Shown: positions 1 to 8,581 of the stretch, piece by piece | Layout of the letters: every line of letters begins with the position of its first letter | Position numbering within the stretch: position 1 is the first letter of the stretch | Position numbers and translations under genes: made by a program | The notes under the pieces: generated by a model | Told to the model about the DNA's origin: nothing | What the model saw: the letters and a program-made list of their open reading frames with translations, nothing else | Databases searched by the model: none | Assembly (NCBI GenBank): GCA_910576555.1 | Contig: CAJTIY010000001.1 | Coordinates: forward strand, 620,001-684,000 | Origin: an uncultured Alistipes sp. | GTDB lineage: Bacteria; Bacteroidota; Bacteroidia; Bacteroidales; Rikenellaceae | Direction of reading: 5' to 3' | DNA: 64,000 nucleotides

Positions 1-1
1 C

Positions 2-409
2 GGCGACGCGGACCAGATGGCGGCATCGCGCAAGATGGTGGTGCTGATGGGCATCCTGCTCACCTCGTTCGCCATAGTTACGGCCGTGATGCAGCAGACC
101 AGCGGACTCAACCTCGTGGACTTCGCCACCGGCGTGATGTGCTTCTCCTACGCCGGGATGATGGGCGTATTCATCACCGCCCTCTTCACCAAACGGGGCA
201 ACACGCGGAGCGTCGTCGCCGCCCTCGTCCTCGGACTTCTCACGGTGCTCTTCCTCCAGCCCTACATCTTCGGTCCCGTGACCGAGGCGCTCTTCGGCCG
301 CGAAATCTACCTCGCATGGGTCTGGTGGTGCCCGATCGGGGTAACCGTCAGTCTTCTGGCGTGCATCTGCGGCAGACCCGACCATAAAACAAACCTACAA
401 GCAATATGA
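2..409 (+). CDS. Sodium:solute symporter family protein, C-terminal fragment (5' end outside window)
   Basis: The frame is open from base 2 with no start near the edge, so only the last 135 codons are present. The peptide is very hydrophobic, with about four membrane-spanning stretches, for example around VLMGILLTSFAIVTA and YAGMMGVFITALFT, and ends in a short polar cytoplasmic-type tail. This fits the C-terminal helices of an SSS-family Na+/sugar, polyol or inositol symporter, but no family signature can be checked in so short a piece. Its stop overlaps the ATG of the next gene (ATGA), so it is translationally coupled to a dehydrogenase and sugar kinase. That suggests it imports the compound they process. 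Another multi-pass carrier family cannot be excluded. Confidence 0.6.
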   Translation, partial: GDADQMAASRKMVVLMGILLTSFAIVTAVMQQTSGLNLVDFATGVMCFSYAGMMGVFITALFTKRGNTRSVVAALVLGLLTVLFLQPYIFGPVTEALFGREIYLAWVWWCPIGVTVSLLACICGRPDHKTNLQAI

Positions 410-1440
410 GACAAGCAGTACTGACCGCACCGGAACGGATCGAATTCCGGGAGGTCCCCGACCTCACCGCCGCACGGCTGGGCGAGGACGAAATACTCAT
501 CCGCGTCAAAAAAATCGGCATCTGCGGCAGCGAGATCCACTCCTACCGCGGAGAACATCCGGCGACGTACTATCCCGTGGTGCAGGGCCACGAATACTCC
601 GGCATCGTGGCGGCCGTCGGCTCGCGTGTCACCGCATGCAAACCCGGAGACAAGGCGACGGCACGCCCGCAGCTCGTCTGCGGCCGGTGCGCCCCCTGCC
701 GCCGGGGCCAGTACAACGTCTGCGAGAACCTCCGGGTGCAGGCATTTCAGGCCGACGGAGCCGCACAGGACTATTTCATCGTTCCGCAGGATCGGCTCGT
801 CAGGCTGCCCGAAACCTTCTCGCTCGAATACGGGGCGATGATCGAACCGGCTGCCGTAGGGGCGCACGCCGCCTCGCGCGCGGGGGACCTCGCAGGCCGG
901 AATGTGGTGGTCTCGGGGGCCGGCACGATCGGCAACCTCGTGGCGCAGTTCGTCCTCGCACGCGGGGCACGCAGGGTGCTCATCACCGACGTGAGCGACT
1001 ACAGGCTGGAGATCGCCCGCAAATGCGGCATCGCCGACACCCTCAACGTGGCGAAGACCCCGCTGAAAGAGGGGATAAAGGAGGTTTTCGGCGACGAAGG
1101 TTTTCAGGCGGCATTCGAGGTCGCCGGCGTGGAGTCCTCCGTCCGCGCGCTGATGGAGTGCGCGGAAAAAGGGAGCACGATCGTCGTCGTGGCGGTTTTC
1201 GCCAAAGACCCTGCCATCAGCATGTTCCACCTCGGGGAGCACGAACTGACCCTCGCGGGGACCATGATGTACCGGCATGAAGACTACCTGACCGCCGTGG
1301 AGGAGATATCCTCGGGCAAGATCACGCTCGCACCTCTCGTCACCGACCGCTTCCCCTTCGCGCAGTACGACGAAGCCTACCGGTTCATCGCCCGGAATCA
1401 GGAAAAATGTATGAAAGTCATCATCGATCTCGAACAATGA
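406..1440 (+). CDS. Zinc-dependent medium-chain alcohol/polyol dehydrogenase
   Basis: Medium-chain dehydrogenase/reductase of 344 residues, the usual length for sorbitol, threonine or gulonate-type dehydrogenases. Catalytic zinc ligands are seen at Cys40 (GICGSE) and His62-Glu63 (GHEYSG). The structural zinc loop is complete with Cys92, Cys95, Cys98 and Cys106. A Rossmann motif GAGTIGN follows near residue 170, and an acidic Asp after the second strand (ITDVSD) favours NAD+ over NADP+. The ATG overlaps the upstream symporter stop and the stop overlaps the kinase start, so the three are one coupled unit. The likely role is oxidation of an imported polyol to a ketose. The exact substrate (inositol, sorbitol, ribitol, gulonate) cannot be read from the sequence. 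Confidence 0.88.
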   Translation: MRQAVLTAPERIEFREVPDLTAARLGEDEILIRVKKIGICGSEIHSYRGEHPATYYPVVQGHEYSGIVAAVGSRVTACKPGDKATARPQLVCGRCAPCRRGQYNVCENLRVQAFQADGAAQDYFIVPQDRLVRLPETFSLEYGAMIEPAAVGAHAASRAGDLAGRNVVVSGAGTIGNLVAQFVLARGARRVLITDVSDYRLEIARKCGIADTLNVAKTPLKEGIKEVFGDEGFQAAFEVAGVESSVRALMECAEKGSTIVVVAVFAKDPAISMFHLGEHELTLAGTMMYRHEDYLTAVEEISSGKITLAPLVTDRFPFAQYDEAYRFIARNQEKCMKVIIDLEQ

Positions 1441-2315
1441 TAACCGCCGCCATGAACAGACCCGTAATAATGGGAATCGGAGAACTCGTCTGGGACATGC
1501 TGCCCGGAGGCAGGCAGCTCGGAGGAGCTCCGGTCAACTTCGCCTACTGGTGCACGCGTCTCGGCGCGGAAGGGTATCCGGTGAGCGCCGTCGGCGGCGA
1601 CGAGCTCGGGCGGGAGGCCCTCGAACGACTCTCCGGAACGGGACTCGACCTCCGATGCGTGCAGCGCAGCGCCCTGCCGACCGGACGGGTCGACGTGACG
1701 CTCTCGGGGAACGGCATTCCCCGATACGACATCGTCGACGGGGTGGCGTGGGACGCTCTGGAGGCGAATGCCGCGGCCCTCCGACTCGCAGCACGGGCCG
1801 ACGCCGTATGCTGGGGCTCACTCGCCCAGCGATCGGAGCCGTCGCGCCGGGCGATCGCCGCCATACTCGAAGCCACCCGCCCGGAGTGCCTGAAGGTGTT
1901 CGACATCAACATCCGCCAGCACTGGTACAGCCGGGAGATCGTCGCCGACTCGCTCCGGCAGGCCGATATCCTGAAACTCAACGACGAGGAGCTGCCGCTC
2001 GTCGCATCGCTGCTCGGGATCGGGCAATCGGGCGCCGAAGCGATCGCGGAACTCGTCCGGGCGTTCGCCCTGCGGTACGTCGTCTACACCGCCGGGGCGG
2101 TCAGCAGCGAAATCCACGGTGCGGAGGGACTCCTCTCCCGCATCCCGACCCCGAAGGTCGAAGTCGCCGATACGGTGGGCGCCGGGGATTCGTTCACGGC
2201 AGCGTTCGTAACCGCTCTCCTGCAGGGTGCTCCGACAGCCGCATGCCACCGCAAGGCGGTGGAAACGGCCGCCGAAGTCTGCACGATGCACGGAGCAATA
2301 CCCCGACCGCGATGA
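1437..2315 (+). CDS. PfkB-family carbohydrate kinase (fructokinase-like)
   Basis: Ribokinase/PfkB-fold sugar kinase of 292 residues. The N-terminal substrate-side signature GELVWDMLPGG...LGGAPVNFA is present, and near the C-terminus lies the family ATP/anion-hole motif DTVGAGDSF, with the catalytic Asp in GAGD. The ATG at 1437 overlaps the dehydrogenase TGA; a second ATG at 1452 would give the more usual MNRPVIMGIGE start and cannot be excluded. The last codons overlap the phosphatase start (ATGA at 2312). It most resembles the bacterial fructokinases, so it probably phosphorylates the ketose made by the preceding dehydrogenase. The actual sugar is inference. Confidence 0.87.
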   Translation: MITAAMNRPVIMGIGELVWDMLPGGRQLGGAPVNFAYWCTRLGAEGYPVSAVGGDELGREALERLSGTGLDLRCVQRSALPTGRVDVTLSGNGIPRYDIVDGVAWDALEANAAALRLAARADAVCWGSLAQRSEPSRRAIAAILEATRPECLKVFDINIRQHWYSREIVADSLRQADILKLNDEELPLVASLLGIGQSGAEAIAELVRAFALRYVVYTAGAVSSEIHGAEGLLSRIPTPKVEVADTVGAGDSFTAAFVTALLQGAPTAACHRKAVETAAEVCTMHGAIPRPR

Positions 2316-3634
2316 AACGCCCTCTGCTGCTCCTCGCCGCATGCGCATGCGCCCTCGCGGCGGCCCTCTCCTGCACGACCGGTCCGCGCACCGCCGACGG
2401 GCACACCGTTCCGGAACGGGTGATGGGCGTATACCTCCCCTATCCCGACACGGTCGCTCCGGCCCCCGGCGCCCCGGAAGGTTACCGGACCTGCTACATC
2501 AGCCACTACGGCCGGCACGGATCGAGATACCTGCTCGACGAAGACCAATACGCTTCCGTGCGCGACGTCCTCGCCCGGGCGGCGGCCGACGGCGCACTCA
2601 CGCCGACCGGCCGGAAAATCCATGCCGAGCTCCTCGGCATCTACCCGCAGTTCGAAGGCCGTGCCGGCATGCTGACCGGAATCGGAGCGGCCCAGCACCG
2701 GGCGATCGCCCGGAGAATGGCCCGGCGGCATCCGTCCGCATTCGAGCGGGATGCCGCCGTGAAGGCCACGACGTCGGCCACCGCACGCACGCGGGAGAGC
2801 ATGGAGGCATTCTGCGCACAGCTGCAGCGGTGCTGTCCCGCGCTGCGGATAACCTGCGCCACGGACGCCGCGCTCAACCCCTATTCGGCCGGCTCCGGCA
2901 TCGCGACGGAGTACGACCTGACGGTGAAGAGCCCGGAAGCGGCATGGCGCCCGGAGTACGAGGCTTTCTGCCGCCAGCGGATCGATGCGGAAGGGTTCGC
3001 CGCACGGATCTTCTCCGACACGGAGTACGCCGCAGGGCTCTGCGACCTCACCGAGTTCGAACAGGGCATCTTCCGCCTCGCCATCCATTTCAGGGGCTGC
3101 GGGATCGACGCCGACTGGCTGCGGCTCTTCACCCTCGACGAACTGAACACCCTCGCGGCGTGCGACGCCTACACTTTCTACATGGAGAAAGGCCCCGCTG
3201 CCGCGACCTCCGACCGGACATGGGCCCTCTCCGCGCATATCCTCGACAAGATGCTGACGGATGCGGAACGGGATCTGGCCGACGGCACGGCGGCCAGCCT
3301 CCGCTTCGGGCACGACGGCTGCATCATGGCGCTGCTGACGCTCATGGGAGCCGACGGATGGACCGCGCAGGCCGCCACCGGGGAGGAGATCGCCCGGGCG
3401 TGGGACGTGTCGCAGATCCCGATGGCCTGCAACCTCCAGTGGGTATTCTACCGCCCCGTATCGGAGGAAGGAGAGCCGCTCGTACGGGTGCTGCTCAACG
3501 AACGGCCGCTGCGCCTCCCCGTCACCGACCGAGCGGGGCTGTGCGAATGGAGCGGCATGAAGCGATACCTCGCGGAGCGGTGCGACACCGCCTTCGCGAT
3601 CCTGAACGAGCGCCGGACACCGAACAACCTTTAA
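2312..3634 (+). CDS. Histidine-type (acid/inositol phosphate) phosphatase, probable lipoprotein
   Basis: Histidine phosphatase superfamily, clade 2 (acid phosphatase, phytase, MINPP), 440 residues. The phospho-accepting histidine lies in RHGSRY at residues 68-73. The proton-donor motif is probably FGHDG with His334-Asp335. An N-terminal hydrophobic signal ends at Cys21 (LSCTTG), which makes it a plausible although imperfect SPII lipoprotein acting in the periplasm or on the cell surface. The ATG at 2312 overlaps the kinase stop; the long open frame upstream is a shadow. Family knowledge: these enzymes strip phosphate from phytate and other phosphomonoesters. Here it probably dephosphorylates a substrate before symport. 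An HD rather than HAE donor motif is closer to acid phosphatases than to classical MINPP. Confidence 0.85.
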   Translation: MKRPLLLLAACACALAAALSCTTGPRTADGHTVPERVMGVYLPYPDTVAPAPGAPEGYRTCYISHYGRHGSRYLLDEDQYASVRDVLARAAADGALTPTGRKIHAELLGIYPQFEGRAGMLTGIGAAQHRAIARRMARRHPSAFERDAAVKATTSATARTRESMEAFCAQLQRCCPALRITCATDAALNPYSAGSGIATEYDLTVKSPEAAWRPEYEAFCRQRIDAEGFAARIFSDTEYAAGLCDLTEFEQGIFRLAIHFRGCGIDADWLRLFTLDELNTLAACDAYTFYMEKGPAAATSDRTWALSAHILDKMLTDAERDLADGTAASLRFGHDGCIMALLTLMGADGWTAQAATGEEIARAWDVSQIPMACNLQWVFYRPVSEEGEPLVRVLLNERPLRLPVTDRAGLCEWSGMKRYLAERCDTAFAILNERRTPNNL

Positions 3635-3690
3635 CGCAAATACTAACCGAAGCAGAGTTTCACACGACCTCTGTCAAAAAAACGAACAAG

Positions 3691-6600
3691 ATGGGTAAAC
3701 ATTCCACTTCGCTGAAAGCACTCCTTTCAGTCGTGTTTATGCTGCACCTGCTGTCCGCTGCGGCCCAATCGGGGCGCATCGCCGGCACAGTCGCGGATGC
3801 AGACGGGAACCCCCTTCCCGGAGCCGCCGTCGTCGTCAGCGGCACGTCTCAAGGCACCATCGCCGACAACAAGGGGCAATTCACGCTCTCCGCCGCCGAA
3901 GGGCAGACCCTCGTGGTCACCTTCCTCGGATTCAAGGAGAAGCGCGTGGAAGTCGGCACACAGACCTCGTTCCGCATCATCCTCGAAGCGGACGAAAACC
4001 TCCTCGAAGACGTAGTCGTGGTGGGATACGACACGCAGAAGAAGGTCAACCTGACCGGTTCCGTATCGTCCATCTCCACGAAAGAGCTCGCCCGCAGGCC
4101 GATCACGCAGCTGTCGACCGCCCTTCAGGGCATCGCTCCGGGCGTGACCGTCACCACGGCAGGCGGCGCACCCGGCGCCGACTCCGGAAATATCCAGATC
4201 CGCGGCATCGGCACATTCGGAGGTTCGGATTGCTCGCCCCTCGTGCTGATCGACGGCGTGGAGGGCAACCTCAACTCGGTGGACGCTTCGCAGATCGACC
4301 AGATCTCCGTGCTCAAGGATGCCGCCTCGGCGGCCATCTACGGAAGCCGTGCGGCCAACGGCGTGATCCTCGTCACCACCAAACGCGCGGAGAAAGGCAG
4401 GTTCGCCGTCACCTACCGCGGCTACGTGGGCTGGCAGACCCCCGTGGTCTATCCGGACGTGGTCGGCGCCGAGGAGTACATGCTCCTTTCGCGCAGGGCC
4501 TCGGAGAACGACGGCGCCGTCTCGCTCTACACCGACGAATATATCGCCAACTACCGCCGGAACAACTACCTCGACCCGGACGCCTACCCCATCATCGACT
4601 GGCAGAAGCGGCTGATGACCGGCAACGGCTTCACCCACAACCACACCCTGAACATGAGCGCCGGCAGCGACCGGATCCGGGTGATGACCTCGCTGGGCTA
4701 CCTCGACCAGAACGCCATCATCAAAAATTCCGATTTCAAGCGGTTCAACCTGCGCAACAACATGGACGTCCGGGTGAACGAACGGCTCGATTTCCGGCTC
4801 GACATCGCCGCCACCTACACCCGCAGGGCCGCCAATCCCTATCAGAAAAGCGTCTTCGCATTCATGAACTCCAAAGACCCGCTGATGCTCGCCCAATGGT
4901 CCGACGGCAGCTACGCCCCCTTCACCGGAGGCACGGTCAATCCCCTGCCCATGATCGAGCTGGGCGTGGGCGGCAACGACATCCGCCAGAACGGAGTCCT
5001 CAAAGCCTCGGCGGCCCTCGAATACAGGCCGGCCCGGTGGCTCACCCTCGAGGTGAAGGCCGCACCGCAGCTCACGGCTGTCAAGACCCACCGGTTCGTG
5101 GACCTCGTGGAGTACCACTCCGACCCCTACGGCACGGTCTCGAAGGTCTCCAATGCGGAGTTCAACTCCCTCGACGAGCTGGTCTCGGCCGCATGGAACG
5201 GCTACTACCACGCGACCGCCGCGGCAGCCCGCCAGTTCGGAGGACACAGCCTCAAACTGCTCGTCGGCGCATCGTACGAAGCGTACGACTATTACAGTCT
5301 GGGGGCATACCGCCAAAATTTCGCCTATCCCGACTACGAAGTCATCAGCGCCGGCGGCGACAACGAATTCAAGAACAACTCCGGCACCCGGACCCAAATG
5401 GCACTCGGCTCGTTCTTCGGACGCATCAACTACAATTTCAAGGAGCGCTATCTCTTCGAAGCGAACCTCCGTTACGACGGCTCGTCGCGCTTCGTGCGCA
5501 GGAACCGATGGAGCGCGTTCCCGTCGTTCTCCGCCGCTTGGCGCCTCACGGAGGAGCCGTTCATGGCCGCAACGAAAAAAACGCTCTCGGAATTCAAGAT
5601 CAGGGCCTCGTACGGCACGCTCGGCAATCAGAACATCAACTCCTACTACCCCGCATCGCAGCTGCTGACGATCAGCTCCATCTCCGCCGCCAACAAAATC
5701 TACCCCATCGTGGCGCAAAACTCGCTCGCCAACGAGAACATCACTTGGGAGACCACCTATATGACCGACATAGGTTTCGACGCCACGCTGTGGAACCGGC
5801 TCTCGATCACCGCTGACTACTACCACAAAAAGACCGACGGCATCCTGATGCAGCTCGACATCCCCTCCTCCATCGGTCTCGGAGCGCCGTACCAGAACGC
5901 CGGCGTCGTCACCAACGACGGCTGGGAGGTCTCGGTCGGCTACAACAACAGCTGGGGCGACTTCCGGTTCGGCGTGCAGACCAACCTCTCGGACGTCGTC
6001 AACGAGATCGTGGACATGAAAGGCACCTACGGCACCAGCGGCGCAATCCGCAACCAAGAAGGCTCGTCGATCAACTCGCTCTACCTGCTCAAGTGCCTCG
6101 GCGTGGTGCAGACGCAGGAGCAGGCCGACTGGATGAACGCCAATTGTCCTCAATTCAACCAGATCACCCGCCCGGGCGATCTCGTCTACGAGGATTACAA
6201 CCACGACAACAAGATCGACGACAGCGACAAGCAGATCGTCGGCAGCCTCATCCCGCGCTACACCTACGGTCTGACGCTCGACTTCGGCTGGAAGGGCATC
6301 AACGTCAGCGCACAGTTTCAGGGCGTGGGCAAGGCGGACGCCTACATCAGCGGCGCCTACACCCAGCCCTGCGTGAGCGGCGGCACGTTCCAGAAGGGGC
6401 ACCTCGACAACTGGACTCCCGAGAATCCGGGAGCGAAATATCCGCGCCTCTCCTACACGAGCGACCTCAACAAGAAGCCCTCGACGTTCTGGATGGCCGA
6501 CGCCTCGTACTGCCGTCTGAAGAACCTCCAAGTGAGCTACACATTCCCGGCCTCGGTCGTCAAGGCCCTCCGCGTTCAGGGCCTCATGGTCTACGCCAAC

Positions 6601-6753
6601 GCGACGAACCTCTTCACCCTGAGCGACTACTACGACGGATACGACCCCGAGACGGCCTATCAGAGCGGCTCGCAGGGAGCGACCACGGGAAGCATCGGCA
6701 ACAACTACCCGCTCGTAAGCACCTATACGTTCGGAGTGGAAATCAAATTCTAA
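3691..6753 (+). CDS. SusC/RagA family TonB-linked outer membrane protein
   Basis: TonB-dependent outer-membrane transporter of 1020 residues. After a signal peptide ending near residue 25 comes a carboxypeptidase-D-like regulatory domain (residues about 28-105). A TonB-box-like DVVVVGY follows, then the SusC plug signature with NLTGSV and IQIRGIG, and a long beta-barrel ending in an aromatic-rich terminal strand (VEIKF). ATG at 3691 is the first start that gives a signal peptide; the open frame from 2227 has no coding character upstream of it. It lies 56 bp after the phosphatase and 13 bp before its SusD partner. It imports the substrate bound by SusD across the outer membrane. No consensus promoter is visible in the 56-bp gap, so read-through from upstream is likely. 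Confidence 0.96.
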   Translation: MGKHSTSLKALLSVVFMLHLLSAAAQSGRIAGTVADADGNPLPGAAVVVSGTSQGTIADNKGQFTLSAAEGQTLVVTFLGFKEKRVEVGTQTSFRIILEADENLLEDVVVVGYDTQKKVNLTGSVSSISTKELARRPITQLSTALQGIAPGVTVTTAGGAPGADSGNIQIRGIGTFGGSDCSPLVLIDGVEGNLNSVDASQIDQISVLKDAASAAIYGSRAANGVILVTTKRAEKGRFAVTYRGYVGWQTPVVYPDVVGAEEYMLLSRRASENDGAVSLYTDEYIANYRRNNYLDPDAYPIIDWQKRLMTGNGFTHNHTLNMSAGSDRIRVMTSLGYLDQNAIIKNSDFKRFNLRNNMDVRVNERLDFRLDIAATYTRRAANPYQKSVFAFMNSKDPLMLAQWSDGSYAPFTGGTVNPLPMIELGVGGNDIRQNGVLKASAALEYRPARWLTLEVKAAPQLTAVKTHRFVDLVEYHSDPYGTVSKVSNAEFNSLDELVSAAWNGYYHATAAAARQFGGHSLKLLVGASYEAYDYYSLGAYRQNFAYPDYEVISAGGDNEFKNNSGTRTQMALGSFFGRINYNFKERYLFEANLRYDGSSRFVRRNRWSAFPSFSAAWRLTEEPFMAATKKTLSEFKIRASYGTLGNQNINSYYPASQLLTISSISAANKIYPIVAQNSLANENITWETTYMTDIGFDATLWNRLSITADYYHKKTDGILMQLDIPSSIGLGAPYQNAGVVTNDGWEVSVGYNNSWGDFRFGVQTNLSDVVNEIVDMKGTYGTSGAIRNQEGSSINSLYLLKCLGVVQTQEQADWMNANCPQFNQITRPGDLVYEDYNHDNKIDDSDKQIVGSLIPRYTYGLTLDFGWKGINVSAQFQGVGKADAYISGAYTQPCVSGGTFQKGHLDNWTPENPGAKYPRLSYTSDLNKKPSTFWMADASYCRLKNLQVSYTFPASVVKALRVQGLMVYANATNLFTLSDYYDGYDPETAYQSGSQGATTGSIGNNYPLVSTYTFGVEIKF

Positions 6754-6766
6754 ACGCATTACGGTC

Positions 6767-8569
6767 ATGAAAAAATACATCGCATCGTTCGTCCTGACGG
6801 CGGCCCTGTTCACCGCAGGCTGCTCCCTCGACAGAATTCCGCTCACCGGACCCTCCACAGGAACGTTCCCGGCCAGTTTCGACGAAGCGCAGGCCGGCGT
6901 GCTCGCCGCCTACAAGAGCCTCGCCAACAACGTTCAGCAATACGAACCCTTTCCCAACAGGTGGATGGACCAGTTCACCGACATCGGCGCCATGCGCACG
7001 GTGCTCTCGAAATGGCCGGACTACACCCGCTCCACCATCACTTCGTCGTACAACGGCGTGGAGCAGTTCTATGCCCGGATTTACAAAGGGCTCGGCCGCA
7101 TCCACCTCGTGCTCGACAACCTCGACAACCTCCGCGGCAAAATCTCGGACGAGGAGTATTACCGCTTCAAGGCGGAGCTTCTCTGCCTGCGGGCTTACTT
7201 CTACGACTGGGCCTGCAAGGTCTACGGCGACGTCCCGTTCATCGACCACTGCCTCTCGCTCGACGACTACGCCTATGCGCGCACCCCGAAAGCGAAGGTG
7301 ATCGACCGCATCATCGCGGACATGGACGACGAACTGATCGACCATCTTCCGGTGGCGTGGGGCAGCCAGACGTGGGGCACGGCCCGGATCGGCCGGGTGG
7401 CGGCATACGCCCTCAAGGCGCGCATCTGTCTGGAATGGGGATTCTACGAGCAAGCGGCGACGTGCTCGAAGAAGGCCCTCGAACTGGCCGAAGGGGTCTA
7501 CGAACTCACGCCGCTCGACTGCACCTACTACGCCACCCACGCAGAGGGCGAGCCCGACCCGACGCCCCTGTTCGGCGTCGACGCGGAACTCGGTTCGAAG
7601 GAATGGATCTGGGCCATCCAGTTCAACCGCCTCGCGGCCTCCAACACCCATAACGGCATCTATACGTTCACCTCCCGCGTCCACAACGGAGCCGCATCGG
7701 CGGGTCCGTCGATGGCGATGATGGACACCTTCCAGTGCACCGACGGCAAACCGATCACGGAATCGCCGCTCTACGACTGGCAGAACCCGTGGAAGAACCG
7801 CGACCCGCGTCTGGATCTCTTCTGCGTGCGCTCGGGATCGCGCATGATGGGCGTACAGCTCTCCACCGATCCGGCCGACAAGACCGTTTACGACTACGTA
7901 TCGGGTACGTCCGTCACCAATTCCGACGTCACGGGCAACAAGAGCGAGTACGGTCCGAACGGCATTTCGGGTCCGGGCGGATTCCTCTGGCGGAAATTCT
8001 GCGACCCGGTCTACTACGGCAACATCACGGGCACGGGCTACGAAGACGAACTCGACGTCCCGATCATCCGCCTCGCGGAACTCCTGCTCATCGATGCGGA
8101 GGCCAACATCGAGCGGGAGGGCGGCGATCTCGCACGCGCCAAATTCCAGATCGACCGCGTCCGCGCCCGGGTGAAGATGCCGCCGGTGGCAGAATCGTCC
8201 CGGGAAGCACTCCGCAGCGCACTCCGCTACGAGCGGAAGGTGGAGCTGTGCGCCGAAGGATTCCGCTGGTTCGACATCCGCCGCTGGAAGGAGCGCGACG
8301 GCATCACCCCCGTAGCGTTCAAAGCCGTCGACGGACCCCAGTACGCCCCGGCCTACGAGCACACCGTCTCCAATGCGAAACCCATCATTGACGAAAACTG
8401 GACCGTGACCTACGACGGCGTGACCACCTTCGACGGAAAGAAATTCGACGCGCGGGTCCACACCGAGCGGAAGTTCCAGCTGGGCAAGGACGAGCTGTGG
8501 CCCTTCCCTTACAGCGAGATGGTGACCAACCCGCTCATCGGCACGGAAAACAATAACCCCGGATATTAG
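6767..8569 (+). CDS. RagB/SusD family nutrient-binding outer membrane lipoprotein
   Basis: SusD-type surface lipoprotein of 600 residues, a usual length for the family. The lipobox is TAGC with Cys19. The N-terminal helical (TPR-like) half is followed by the family C-terminal signature EGFRWFDIRRWKERD near residues 497-511 and a final WPFPYSEM segment. It forms the lid over the SusC barrel and captures the ligand. It lies 13 bp after SusC and 12 bp before the next lipoprotein, all in one operon. Confidence 0.96.
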   Translation: MKKYIASFVLTAALFTAGCSLDRIPLTGPSTGTFPASFDEAQAGVLAAYKSLANNVQQYEPFPNRWMDQFTDIGAMRTVLSKWPDYTRSTITSSYNGVEQFYARIYKGLGRIHLVLDNLDNLRGKISDEEYYRFKAELLCLRAYFYDWACKVYGDVPFIDHCLSLDDYAYARTPKAKVIDRIIADMDDELIDHLPVAWGSQTWGTARIGRVAAYALKARICLEWGFYEQAATCSKKALELAEGVYELTPLDCTYYATHAEGEPDPTPLFGVDAELGSKEWIWAIQFNRLAASNTHNGIYTFTSRVHNGAASAGPSMAMMDTFQCTDGKPITESPLYDWQNPWKNRDPRLDLFCVRSGSRMMGVQLSTDPADKTVYDYVSGTSVTNSDVTGNKSEYGPNGISGPGGFLWRKFCDPVYYGNITGTGYEDELDVPIIRLAELLLIDAEANIEREGGDLARAKFQIDRVRARVKMPPVAESSREALRSALRYERKVELCAEGFRWFDIRRWKERDGITPVAFKAVDGPQYAPAYEHTVSNAKPIIDENWTVTYDGVTTFDGKKFDARVHTERKFQLGKDELWPFPYSEMVTNPLIGTENNNPGY

Positions 8570-8581
8570 AAAACGAAAACC

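Noticed and set aside
307..1437. 376-codon open frame on the - strand opposite the dehydrogenase
   Set aside because: Antisense shadow of a gene with complete zinc and NAD motifs; no motif of its own.
2227..3690. Open frame leading into the first SusC from upstream
   Set aside because: It overlaps the phosphatase gene in another frame, is Arg/Pro-rich with no motif, and the SusC signal peptide starts at 3691.
3727..6858. 1043-codon open frame on the - strand opposite the first SusC
   Set aside because: Same reasons as for the other SusC shadow; it also crosses the SusC-SusD boundary.
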